Shown here one piece after another: positions 1 to 7,492 of a stretch of DNA of 52,653 nt (position 1 is its first letter; each line of letters starts with the position of its first letter). Position numbers and translations under genes: made by a program. The DNA is taken from assembly GCA_006844765.1 (NCBI GenBank), contig SPJV01000122.1:1-52653 (forward strand), read 5' to 3'. The stretch is from Alphaproteobacteria bacterium (GTDB taxonomy: Bacteria > Pseudomonadota > Alphaproteobacteria > UBA8366 > Aestuariispiraceae). The notes beneath the pieces are model-generated. The model saw nothing but the letters and a program-made list of their open reading frames with translations, searched no databases and was not told the DNA's origin.

Positions 1-474
1 AAGAATGCCAATACGGTGGCGGAACTGCAGGTCTATTTGACATAGTTTCCGAACGGAAAACACGTTGAACTTGCCAAAGCCAGGATTGCCGGTATCGAAG
101 AAAAACGACAGGTCGCGGCGTTAACGCCAGCTTTTGGCCACCCGATGGATGGGGAGTGGTTGATAAAAGCTGAAGCCATTTCCGATTTCGCGCCAGTTTC
201 AGGCGCGTTTTGTCGTCATGGTGATTCTGGGGAAAAACGGATAGTTGCGCAGAATGGTCGTATAAAAACGGCTGTCCCCGCGAAGAAGGGCGGGAACATG
301 AACATAACAATCGAGTTTGGCTCTGATGGTACCGCTGACGTGCTTGCTAAAGTTCCCGGTGGTCGTGGCAAGTGGAAGGCGAACATCGATGTTTCCAGCG
401 GAACTGGGAAGAAAAAGCGCATGATAGGCATCGGCTGGTGCATGGTTGAAATTGCGCTTACACGTGTTCAATAA
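1..474 (+). pseudogene. C-terminal remnant of a caspase-like (peptidase C14 type) protein with an in-frame amber codon
   Basis: Frame 1 is open from the window edge to the TAA at 472-474 except for one TAG at 43-45. The residues on both sides of the stop form one recognisable repeat: VAELQVYLT, stop, FPNGKHVELAKARIAGIEEK. This is the tail repeat (tyrosine-leucine, FPNG, LARARI-like) often found after caspase-like domains of bacterial C14 proteins. The later part (W, C, G and GIGWC spacing) resembles the small beta-rich tail of the same proteins. The caspase domain itself would lie left of the window. Inferred state: a nonsense-broken gene. Alternatives are readthrough, or a separate 109-residue protein from the ATG at 145, which has no convincing ribosome site. 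Confidence 0.5.
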
Positions 475-481
475 AGGGGGT

Positions 482-516
482 TTTGGTACACCAAACGCCA
501 AATTCGGTATACCAAA
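482..516. promoter_or_regulatory. Twin palindromic operators, GntR/FadR-like, upstream of the TRAP operon
   Basis: Two near-identical palindromes lie here: TTTGGTACACCAAA at 482-495 and TTCGGTATACCAAA at 503-516. Their centres are 21 bp apart, two helical turns, as expected for cooperative dimers on one DNA face. A TGGT-N2-ACCA core is typical of FCD-domain GntR regulators of organic acid uptake genes. They lie 100-134 bp before the dctP-like start. No GntR gene is in the window, so the partner is unknown. Confidence 0.6.
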
Positions 517-615
517 TCCCATAATCAAATTAAGTGAAGACTTGAGTTTCCCTTTGAATACGATAACTATGCTTCCGCTAAAAAGATTTTTTCACTCAAA
601 ACAGGGAGAGAAACA

Positions 616-1707
616 GTGAAAAGACGTGATTTTTTGAAGAAGGCTGGTGTGGCTTCCGTGGGGACGGCGGCTGCAGCGCTCGCAACGCCGGCGCTTGCCC
701 AATCGAAGATTGAAATGAATGTTGTGTCCACTTGGCCGCGGGATTTCCCGGGTCTGGGAACCGGCGCACAGCGTCTGGCACAACGCATCAATGACATGAC
801 CGAAGGCCGCATCGCGGTTCAGTACTTCGCTGCTGGCGAGCGTGTCGGTGCATTCGATAGCTTTGACGAAGTTGCTTCCGGTAATGCGCAGGCCTATCAC
901 GCTGCGGATTATTACTGGAAGGGTAAGGATCTTGGCTGGGCGTATTTCACCGCTGTTCCGTTTGGTCTTACCTACACCGAAATCAACGCTTGGATTTATT
1001 ATGGCGGTGGTCAGGAACTGTGGGATGAAGTTGCCAGCAGCTTTGGTCTGAAGTGCCTGCCGGCCGGTAACACCGGTGTCCAGATGGGCGGTTGGTTCAA
1101 CAAAGAAATCAACTCCGCTGACGACTTCAAAGGTCTGAAAATGCGTATTCCGGGCCTCGGCGGCGACGTTCTCGCCAAGCTCGGCGCTTCGCCGGTCACG
1201 CTTCCGGGTGGTCAGATCTACGAAAACCTCGTCTCTGGCGCCATTGAAGCAACGGAATGGGTTGGTCCTTGGAACGATACCTTCATGAAGTTCTATGAAG
1301 CCGCCAAGTACTACTACTATCCGGGTATGCATGAGCCGGGCTCAATGCTGTCCTTCGGCATGAACGAAGAGTTCTGGTCCAACCTGTCTGAAAGCGACAA
1401 GTTGATCGTCCAGGCTGCTTGTGATGCGGAAAACGCTGTCGGGATGTCCGAGTACAACATGAACAACGGTGAAGCACTCGCCAAGCTCGTCTCTGAGCAG
1501 GGCGTTGAACTTCGCGAGTTCAATGACGACGTCTACGATAGCTTCGGCGTTGCAGCGGCTGAAGTGTTCGACGAAGCACGTCAGTCCAGCGAGCGGACCA
1601 ACCGTATCCACGAAAGCTTCGTGAATGCGCGTAGTGCCGTTGGTGGTTGGGGCCGAATTGCTGAGGTCGCATATATCGCACAGCGTGAACGCGTCCTGGG
1701 TGGCTGA
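616..1707 (+). CDS. dctP: TRAP transporter substrate-binding protein, DctP family (TakP-like)
   Basis: Periplasmic solute receptor of a tripartite ATP-independent (Na+-driven) transporter. The N-terminus carries a Tat-type signal (RRDFLKK at residues 3-9, hydrophobic stretch, cleavage after ALA at about residue 28), so it is probably exported folded. The GTG start is supported by GGGAGAGA just upstream. The length, 363 residues, is normal. Gln156, Arg177 in MRIPG, and Glu214-Trp215 in ATEWVGP fall where the alpha-keto acid binder TakP and the related mannitol/chloroaromatic group hold ligand and cation. A 2-oxo acid or similar carboxylate is therefore the likely substrate, but this is inference. 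It is first in the operon with both permeases and separated from them by an attenuator-like hairpin. Confidence 0.9.
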   Translation: MKRRDFLKKAGVASVGTAAAALATPALAQSKIEMNVVSTWPRDFPGLGTGAQRLAQRINDMTEGRIAVQYFAAGERVGAFDSFDEVASGNAQAYHAADYYWKGKDLGWAYFTAVPFGLTYTEINAWIYYGGGQELWDEVASSFGLKCLPAGNTGVQMGGWFNKEINSADDFKGLKMRIPGLGGDVLAKLGASPVTLPGGQIYENLVSGAIEATEWVGPWNDTFMKFYEAAKYYYYPGMHEPGSMLSFGMNEEFWSNLSESDKLIVQAACDAENAVGMSEYNMNNGEALAKLVSEQGVELREFNDDVYDSFGVAAAEVFDEARQSSERTNRIHESFVNARSAVGGWGRIAEVAYIAQRERVLGG

Positions 1708-1740
1708 TAGCCGCCACGCGACGTTACGCGTTTGAATGGG

Positions 1741-1788
1741 GAGGCGACCGCAACCTTTTTGGGGAAGCGGTCGCCTCATTCCCTTTTT
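1741..1788 (+). terminator. Intrinsic terminator/attenuator between the receptor and permease genes
   Basis: An 11-bp perfect stem (GAGGCGACCGC at 1741-1751 with GCGGTCGCCTC at 1767-1777) is followed by ATTCCC and five T. It starts 33 nt after the receptor stop codon. Partial termination here would give more receptor than permease mRNA, a usual arrangement for binding-protein transporters. It is one of two elements I see in the 332-bp gap; the other is the hairpin leader before the next gene. Confidence 0.75.
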
Positions 1789-1997
1789 GGCGGGGATAAC
1801 AGTCAACCCCACTAAAATGTGACCAATCCAACAATAAATTAAGTGGTTACGGCGGATTGCCGTGAGGGTATCTTTTGCTATCCTTCTTTGGCAGTCGTTC
1901 CGCAAAAATGATGTCTAGATAAGCTAATCATAAAAGCTAAATAGAAAACGACATCGGCGGATTGGGGTATTGGGGTGTTTTTAGCAGGGATGGTTTT

Positions 1998-2039
1998 GGC
2001 CAAAGTCTTGGCCGAAGAATAGATGTGGGGACATAATTC
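1998..2039 (+). promoter_or_regulatory. Structured 5' leader (hairpin plus conserved ribosome-site segment)
   Basis: A GGCCAA/TTGGCC hairpin with an AGTC loop (1998-2013) is followed by GAATAGATGTGGGGAC (2017-2032) and ATAATTC up to the ATG. GGGGA serves as the ribosome site. The same segment, with only purine-purine or pyrimidine-pyrimidine changes, stands at exactly the same distance (23 nt from GAATAG to ATG) before the M48 protease gene, also directly after a GC-rich hairpin (25292-25335). Function unknown; candidate RNA-level control element. Confidence 0.45.
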
Positions 2040-3086
2040 ATGGCAATTTCCAGTGATATGGCGGGACCCATCTCCGGGCATCAGCCGGGGAATGTGGAAC
2101 TAGGGTGCTTGCTATTCTCCAGGCTACTCCTCGCCTTTATCCTTTGTTTTTTGGTTAATAATGTTTTGGTTCTTTGGTTCGGTTTTCCTGAATTTATGAA
2201 GTTTCTCGGGTCGAACGGCCTGATTTTCGATCCGCCGAAGAAGCCGCTTGGTGACGGCGCTGGCATGGGCTGGGTTCAACTCGGCGTCTATATTGGCATT
2301 TTCGCCGCCATGGCCGGACAGCTCTTCGCGGCAGGAGAGCGTAGTCTTGAGCGGGAATCGCAGCGCGCTTACGCCGCCGCCGCATTTGTTATCCGTTTCG
2401 CATTCTGGGGTGTTTTCCTGGTCGGTCTCGCCGATATGGTTATATCCTTCGTTCGGGTTGAAGGTCTTCTGCCTGCCTTGGTTGGCGAGGAGATGGCGAC
2501 TGAATTGGGCAAATCAAATTACCGCGGTACGATGGTTCATTATCCGATCCTCGCGCTATCGGTCGTGATCGCCTATTTCACGCGAAGCGTCAGCGTTGTC
2601 TGGCTCGCATTGCTGGTTGTTGTTGCTGAGCTGCAGATCGTCTTCTCGCGCTTCATCTTCTCCTACGAACAGTCCTTTATGGGGGATCTGGTCCGCTTCT
2701 GGTATGCTGGCCTGTTCCTGTTCGCCAGCGCTTATACGCTATTGGAAGACGGCCATGTCCGTGTCGATTTGCTGTATTCGCGCTTTACCGGATTTGGCAA
2801 GGCGAAGACCAATATGCTGGGCTCGCTGCTGCTTGGATTGCCGCTTTGTGTGTTGATCCTACTGCTCGGCATGTGGGATGGAACGAAGATCATCAACAGC
2901 CCGATCCTGAGCTTTGAGACGACGCAGAGCGGGTTTGGCATGTATGTCAAATATCTGATGGCCGGTTTCCTCTTCATCTTCGGCCTGTCGATGTTGCTGC
3001 AGTTCTTAGGGTATTTCCTGCATGGAATGGCTATCCTGCGGGGGGAAATTGAACCAGATCCGGAAGAAGAAGATCTGAGCCATTAA
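2040..3086 (+). CDS. dctQ: TRAP transporter small permease, DctQ family, long form
   Basis: Membrane subunit that pairs with the large permease to translocate the solute delivered by the receptor. The C-terminal half carries the DctQ signature around EDGHVRVDLLYSRF followed by two hydrophobic helices, and the tail is acidic (EPDPEEEDLSH). At 348 residues it is about twice the usual DctQ length. The extra N-terminal part contains several further hydrophobic segments and a charged loop (AAGERSLERESQRAY). The ATG is supported by GGGGA 8 nt upstream and by the hairpin leader before it. It lies 104 bp before the large permease gene. Assignment to DctQ is firm; the role of the added membrane domain is unknown. 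Confidence 0.85.
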   Translation: MAISSDMAGPISGHQPGNVELGCLLFSRLLLAFILCFLVNNVLVLWFGFPEFMKFLGSNGLIFDPPKKPLGDGAGMGWVQLGVYIGIFAAMAGQLFAAGERSLERESQRAYAAAAFVIRFAFWGVFLVGLADMVISFVRVEGLLPALVGEEMATELGKSNYRGTMVHYPILALSVVIAYFTRSVSVVWLALLVVVAELQIVFSRFIFSYEQSFMGDLVRFWYAGLFLFASAYTLLEDGHVRVDLLYSRFTGFGKAKTNMLGSLLLGLPLCVLILLLGMWDGTKIINSPILSFETTQSGFGMYVKYLMAGFLFIFGLSMLLQFLGYFLHGMAILRGEIEPDPEEEDLSH

Positions 3087-3190
3087 CACGGGTTTCTGAC
3101 GGTAGGGTATGCTGTCGATAGCCTGGGACCGATATGTGTATCGAGTTTCGGATCCGGGCATTCATGAATAAAATGGGGCGTTGAAGCGAT

Positions 3191-5854
3191 ATGGAACTGC
3201 TATTTCTGGGCATATTGATCCTGTTGATGGCGGGTGCGCTCGCATCCGGATTTCCGGTGGCCTTCGCCTTGCCGGGCTCTGCGATCCTGACCATCGGATT
3301 GGCGGCGATCTGCGGTTCCATTTTTGCAGGGGAATCCCACGCCTTCTTTGCGCATGACGGTCCCCTACAATGGCTAAGCGCGGGGGTTACGAATTTCAGG
3401 GGTGTCTATTGGGAGACTGAGAGGGATACGCTGATCGCTATTCCGCTCTTTGTCTTCATGGGAATCATGCTTCAGCGTTCTAAGATTGCCGAAGATCTGC
3501 TGGTTTCCATGGCGCAGCTGTTCGGGCCGATCCGCGGCGGGCTCGGCATTTCCGTTGTCTTCGTTGGCGCGCTTCTGGCAGCGACGACAGGCATTTTGGG
3601 CGCGACTGTTGTGGCGATGGGGTTGATCTCGTTGCCGGCCATGCTGCGTAACAATTATTCGCAATCACTCGCCACGGGGACAATTTGTGCCTCAGGGACC
3701 TTGGGGCAGATCATTCCACCATCCATCGTTCTCATCATCCTGGCCGATCAGCTGGCAAGTGCCGCCGACCAGGCAGGGGCGACCCGTAAGGCGGAATTCA
3801 AGGAAGCGACTGGCAGCTTCACGATGCCGTCGGAATTCGACATCGTTTCAACAAGTGCCGGGGATATGTTCCTGGGCGCCTTCCTGCCGGGCTTGGTCTT
3901 GGTCGGCCTATACATGCTTTACATCCTGGTCTTCGCGTTTTTGAAGCCCAGCAGCGCACCGGCCGTTCCTTATGATGGGGAGTATGATCGTCGGTTCGCG
4001 CTTCGGGTCTTGCTGGCGCTGGTCCCGCCTTTGGCGCTGATCTTCCTGGTTCTGGGCTCGATCATCGCCGGGATCGCAACCGTTAACCAGGCTGGTGCCA
4101 TCGGTGCGGCGGGTGCGATGGTCATGGCTGGTTATCGCCTGCATGAAGGTAAGAAGGGCGCTTTCTATCCAGCGCTCTTATGTGTCGCTGCTCTGGTTGC
4201 CGTGTTCTTCCTGATTTCGAACTTCAATCTGAATATCAAGTCGGTGAATACGCAAAGAGATGCAATCGGCGTTGGTTTGGCCTTATTGGCTGTCGCTGGA
4301 TTGATGGGCGGTTTAGTTTGGAGTGGCTGGCGCACCTTTAAGACTGACAACACCCTGGTCGGTGTGATGGTGGAGACTGCAAAGACGACATCGCTGGTCT
4401 TCATTATTCTCCTTGGCGCGGCGATGTTGACCGCAGCTTTCCGTGCCTTTGGTGGGGAAGAGATCGTTAAGGACTTCCTGGGCAGCTTGCCGGGTGGGTT
4501 CTGGGCACAGTTTATTGTCGTTATGGCCGTGATCTTCCTGCTTGGCTTCTTCCTCGACTTTATCGAGATCGCGGTGGTGGTCGTGCCGATTGTCGCGCCG
4601 ATCCTGCTTGCCGACCCGACAGCGAACATCACAGCGGTCTGGCTTGGCGTCATGATCGGGGTGAACATTCAAACGTCCTTCCTGACACCGCCCTTCGGCT
4701 TCGCGTTGTTCTATTTGCGCGGGGTCGCACCATCCTATGTGAAGACCATTGAGATTTATCGCGGTGTTGTCGTCTTCATTATTCTGCAGCTGATTGGTCT
4801 TGGCATCGTCGGTTCTTTCCCCGCGTTGGTGAACTATCTGCCGAATAGGGCATCCCTGACGTCTGAAACAGCACCGCCGCCCCTTAATCCGAAGCTGCAG
4901 ATATGCATCGAAGAATATTTGCTGCCACAGATTCTGGAAGGCGAATCGGCCCTTCTTGCTGAGGTGGAAAAGGTCCGCAGTGTTGATCTCTCCGCTTTGC
5001 CGAAAAAGGTGCAGGGGACGGTTAATAAGGCGCTCGATAATGCGGCCGCAACGCCGGATCGCATCCGGGCGATGGCTGCTGCGAATGAGAAGCAGGCCGC
5101 CGCAGAAGAGGCGTACAAACCTCTGCACTATAAGGTCCGGCTACTCCAACGCGACATCAGGCGCTTGGAAGTACAGATCAAAACCAACAGCACGATCTTG
5201 AATCGCCTTAAGCGCGATGCGGAGACGAACGCTGTCGCTATCGCTGATCTGGAAGAAAAGCTGCTTACCGCTGAGGAAGAAAAGGCCATCCTGGAATCCG
5301 AGATTCCGGAGACTTGGGATGCTGAGCACAAAGCGTTCGTGGTCGTTCAAAAGGAAGCAACCAAGGTTGTCGCGCAATACCGTCGTGGTGTTGATGAGGC
5401 TTACAAACCGCTGCCTGAACTGATCATGACGTTCCAGTCCGGTGAGGCGCTGGCCGCGCTTCGTGGGGAGGTCGAGAAGCTTCGAGACCTGATCGCCAAG
5501 GGCGCAACGAAAGAAGATAGCGAAACCTTTAAGGAGGTTGAGCGCCAGTTCAACGATATCGCCCAATCGAGCAACATTCGCACGGCGATTTCAAAGGCGC
5601 GGCGTGATGCGACCGGTAAGAAGCCGAAGCCCGAAAAGGCGATGGCAAATATCGAGAAAGCATTGAAACTCGTTGAGGATGAATCCACCTGGCGGATCGC
5701 TGCGACCACGTCGGTCATGCCAGCCCTTCAGGCTTATGAAGCAGCGATCAAAGATACGATTGGGTTGAGACAGCAGCAACGCATGCCGCATGATTTGGCG
5801 GTCCATGTTGCTGGCTGTAAGTCTGAACACCGCGATATCTCGCTCTATTTCTAG
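3191..5854 (+). CDS. dctM: TRAP transporter large permease, DctM family, with a long coiled-coil C-terminal extension
   Basis: Transport channel subunit. Residues 1 to about 550 form the multi-spanning DctM domain, with typical stretches GTLGQIIPPSIVLI and IQTSFLTPPFGFALFYLRG. A soluble charged insert near residues 200-225 (ATRKAEFKEATGSF) is seen in the mannitol/chloroaromatic subgroup. Ordinary DctM proteins are about 430 residues and this subgroup about 600. Here some 330 further residues follow, rich in K, E, A and L with heptad-like patterns (DLEEKLLTAEEEKAILESE, KALDNAAATPDRIRAM), ending in ISLYF. The reading frame is continuous with no sign of frameshift, so the tail belongs to the protein. 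It presumably lies in the cytoplasm. The cupin gene starts 11 bp downstream. Confidence 0.88.
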   Translation: MELLFLGILILLMAGALASGFPVAFALPGSAILTIGLAAICGSIFAGESHAFFAHDGPLQWLSAGVTNFRGVYWETERDTLIAIPLFVFMGIMLQRSKIAEDLLVSMAQLFGPIRGGLGISVVFVGALLAATTGILGATVVAMGLISLPAMLRNNYSQSLATGTICASGTLGQIIPPSIVLIILADQLASAADQAGATRKAEFKEATGSFTMPSEFDIVSTSAGDMFLGAFLPGLVLVGLYMLYILVFAFLKPSSAPAVPYDGEYDRRFALRVLLALVPPLALIFLVLGSIIAGIATVNQAGAIGAAGAMVMAGYRLHEGKKGAFYPALLCVAALVAVFFLISNFNLNIKSVNTQRDAIGVGLALLAVAGLMGGLVWSGWRTFKTDNTLVGVMVETAKTTSLVFIILLGAAMLTAAFRAFGGEEIVKDFLGSLPGGFWAQFIVVMAVIFLLGFFLDFIEIAVVVVPIVAPILLADPTANITAVWLGVMIGVNIQTSFLTPPFGFALFYLRGVAPSYVKTIEIYRGVVVFIILQLIGLGIVGSFPALVNYLPNRASLTSETAPPPLNPKLQICIEEYLLPQILEGESALLAEVEKVRSVDLSALPKKVQGTVNKALDNAAATPDRIRAMAAANEKQAAAEEAYKPLHYKVRLLQRDIRRLEVQIKTNSTILNRLKRDAETNAVAIADLEEKLLTAEEEKAILESEIPETWDAEHKAFVVVQKEATKVVAQYRRGVDEAYKPLPELIMTFQSGEALAALRGEVEKLRDLIAKGATKEDSETFKEVERQFNDIAQSSNIRTAISKARRDATGKKPKPEKAMANIEKALKLVEDESTWRIAATTSVMPALQAYEAAIKDTIGLRQQQRMPHDLAVHVAGCKSEHRDISLYF

Positions 5855-5865
5855 AGCCCCGATTG

Positions 5866-6177
5866 ATGAGGAAGATCACGCCGCGCGATTTTACCGGATC
5901 AGCGGCGTGGGACGCCCTTGATATCGAACGGATCGAGGATGCAACAGTCCGTCTCCATTGGACGGATGCGCCCTATAAATGGCATGTGAATGACGGTCCT
6001 GAAGTCTTTGTGGTTCTGGATGGTGCCGTGGACATGCATGTGCGCGAGAACGGTGAAGAGCGGGTTCTCCGGTTGATACCGGGCGATATCTTCCACGCAG
6101 AGAATGGGGATGAGCATGTCGCTCATCCCGATGGGCCGGCCAGAATACTGGTTATCGAAAAGGCGGGCAGCGTTTAA
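5866..6177 (+). CDS. Small single-domain cupin protein
   Basis: A 103-residue cupin. The first cupin strand region is WHVNDGPEVFVVLDGAVDMHV and the second PGDIFHAENGDEHVAHPDG, giving candidate His and Glu metal ligands. It starts 11 bp after the large permease stop, so it is almost certainly the last gene of the TRAP operon. A TTG one codon earlier is possible, but the ATG is more likely; no clear ribosome site is visible, so translation may be coupled. Such cupins next to uptake genes often act on, or sense, the imported acid or sugar. The substrate is not visible here. Confidence 0.75.
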   Translation: MRKITPRDFTGSAAWDALDIERIEDATVRLHWTDAPYKWHVNDGPEVFVVLDGAVDMHVRENGEERVLRLIPGDIFHAENGDEHVAHPDGPARILVIEKAGSV

Positions 6178-6189
6178 CGCTAACCCGCC
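6158..6189 (-). terminator. Hairpin terminator between convergent genes
   Basis: GGCGGG and AGCGTT (6162-6174) pair with AACGCT and CCCGCC (6176-6189), with one bulge and a two-base mismatch. On the minus strand four U follow at once (AAAA at 6158-6161 on plus). It overlaps the cupin stop codon and should end transcription of the DUF1330/VOC genes. It may also stop the plus-strand operon. Confidence 0.6.
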
Positions 6190-6198
6190 ATCCTCAAT

Positions 6199-6492
6199 TT
6201 ATCCGTCGAATCCATCCAGCACGACGAATTGCGCTGTAGAGCATCCGACGCGTTTGGCCATGGCGGCTTGGTATTGTTCGGAATTGTAACAGGCCTGTGC
6301 TTGTTCCATGGATGGGAAACGCACGATAACCATCCGTCGGGTTTCTTCCGGCCCTTCCAGCGTAACTTTCTCACCACCTCTGACGATGAATTCGCCGCCA
6401 AAAGCCGCAATCGCAGCCGGGGAAAGAGCGGTATATTGTTTGTACTGCTCCATATCATGCACTTCGACACGGGCAACAAGATAGGCAGACAT
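6199..6492 (-). CDS. DUF1330 family protein
   Basis: A 97-residue protein of the dimeric alpha-beta barrel (ferredoxin-like) type. It has the family pattern AYLVARVEVHDMEQYKQY at the start, a central FIVRGG and a late VIVRFPSMEQAQACYNSEQY. Members bind small hydrophobic or acidic molecules or act as small monooxygenase-like or isomerase-like proteins; the activity is generally unknown. It follows the VOC gene by 37 bp on the same strand, so the two probably share a transcript that ends in the hairpin just downstream. Confidence 0.8.
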   Translation of the reverse strand: MSAYLVARVEVHDMEQYKQYTALSPAAIAAFGGEFIVRGGEKVTLEGPEETRRMVIVRFPSMEQAQACYNSEQYQAAMAKRVGCSTAQFVVLDGFDG

Positions 6493-6529
6493 GATAGGGT
6501 CCTCCGAATACGAGCCTTAGAATGTGGGA

Positions 6530-7027
6530 TCAGCTTGATTTCCTGCGGGTCCAGTTATCGACTATGGCGCGGGCGTTATTGGTTGCCGGATCCATCTCTG
6601 CATCATGATCCTCTGTTGGCGCCGTAAGTTCAATGACATAACCGTTGGGATCGCGGAAATAGATGGAATGGATGAAACCGTGGTCAGAGATCCCGCGCAT
6701 CTTCCACTCGGGATGCTGCTTGCCCTTATCGTAATAGGCCGCAAGCGTCTCTGCATCGACACGCAGCGCGATATGTAGATCGAAGTCATGCTGTTTCTTG
6801 AACTCAAAGGGCCGATCAGGCGCTTCGAAAAAGGCCAGAAACGATCCGTCGCCGAGCCGAAAGAAACTGTGCAATACGTCGGTACCACGTCCGGTGATCG
6901 TCGTTTCTATTCTTAAGGCGCCGGATAAAGGGAGACCGAGAAAATCCTCGTAAAAGGCCCGTGTCTCTTCCGTATCACGGCAGCGATAGGCATTGTGGTG
7001 CAAGCCGTGGATGGTGATATCGCTCAT
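6530..7027 (-). CDS. VOC superfamily (glyoxalase/extradiol dioxygenase fold) protein
   Basis: Metal-dependent vicinal oxygen chelate fold of two beta-alpha-beta-beta-beta units. Visible ligands are His10/His11 in ITIHGLHHNAYRC, a His in FDLHIALRV and the Glu of PNGYVIELT, matching the H-H-E pattern. The phrases TRAFYEDFLGLPL and IHSIYFRDPNG are classic for glyoxalase-like proteins. At 165 residues it is a normal single-domain size. The substrate cannot be read from sequence; ring cleavage, isomerisation and antibiotic or aldehyde detoxification all occur in the superfamily. It is first in a two-gene minus-strand unit with the DUF1330 gene. Confidence 0.8.
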   Translation of the reverse strand: MSDITIHGLHHNAYRCRDTEETRAFYEDFLGLPLSGALRIETTITGRGTDVLHSFFRLGDGSFLAFFEAPDRPFEFKKQHDFDLHIALRVDAETLAAYYDKGKQHPEWKMRGISDHGFIHSIYFRDPNGYVIELTAPTEDHDAEMDPATNNARAIVDNWTRRKSS

Positions 7028-7093
7028 GCCCCATACTCCTTATTCTGTCCGGGAACCCTGCGTGATCGGACCGGAAAAGGCCAGCCCCGCGGC

Positions 7094-7132
7094 AAAAAAA
7101 TGCCGGCAGCCTGGGAATGGAGGGCTACCGGC
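7094..7132 (-). terminator. Intrinsic terminator of the DUF1127 gene
   Basis: On the minus strand a stem formed by GCCGGTAGCCC and GGCTGCCGGC, with one mismatch, is followed by A and seven U (seven A at 7094-7100 on plus). It lies 22 bp after the DUF1127 stop codon, which supports that small gene as separately transcribed. Confidence 0.75.
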
Positions 7133-7153
7133 TAAAGAGCATAGGGTGAAAGA

Positions 7154-7354
7154 CTACAGTTTCCAGAACGGCTTTTCGGCTTCCAGGTCTGCATCGGCCT
7201 GGTTGACGCCGATGTCTCGCAGCAGATGTTCCGGCAGTTGCGATAATTGGCGTCGCTGTTCAACGCGGTCTAACCAGACGCGGAGCTGCGCGAGAAACGA
7301 GGGGCGCGCATGCCGGCTTACGGGTGATTGGCAGTCAAGAACGAGTTCGGTCAT
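7154..7354 (-). CDS. Small DUF1127 protein
   Basis: A 66-residue basic protein. The C-terminal half shows the DUF1127 pattern: a W-x8-R-x2-L helix (VWLDRVEQRRQLSQLPEHL) then LLRDIGVNQADADLEAEKPFW. The open frame extends further upstream, but the ATG used here (MTELVLD) gives the normal family length, and the extra upstream residues look like translated regulatory DNA. Alphaproteobacterial DUF1127 proteins have been linked to RNA metabolism and to phosphate or carbon control. It is divergent from the LysR gene, with a 138-bp promoter region between them, and has its own terminator. Confidence 0.85.
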   Translation of the reverse strand: MTELVLDCQSPVSRHARPSFLAQLRVWLDRVEQRRQLSQLPEHLLRDIGVNQADADLEAEKPFWKL

Positions 7355-7492
7355 GGTCTCAATCCTTTCATTGGTTGGGGCATTTGATTTAACGCGGAGC
7401 CAGTGGTGAGCTCCTGTTGTGACTAAGATATTATCGTGCAATGATCCGTACAAACGCGAATAACAAGCGCTAAGGATAAGGAAAGCTAAGTC

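Noticed and set aside
592..1332. 246-residue minus-strand open frame opposite dctP
   Set aside because: Lies entirely antisense to a clear Tat-exported TRAP receptor, has no domain features and has no ribosome site.
4313..5128. 271-residue minus-strand open frame opposite dctM
   Set aside because: Low-complexity Arg/His/Asp-rich product typical of the antisense of a GC-biased membrane protein gene.
3191..5854. Frameshift fusing dctM to a separate downstream gene
   Set aside because: The frame and codon use are continuous across the junction, and no ribosome site or start is evident near 4850.
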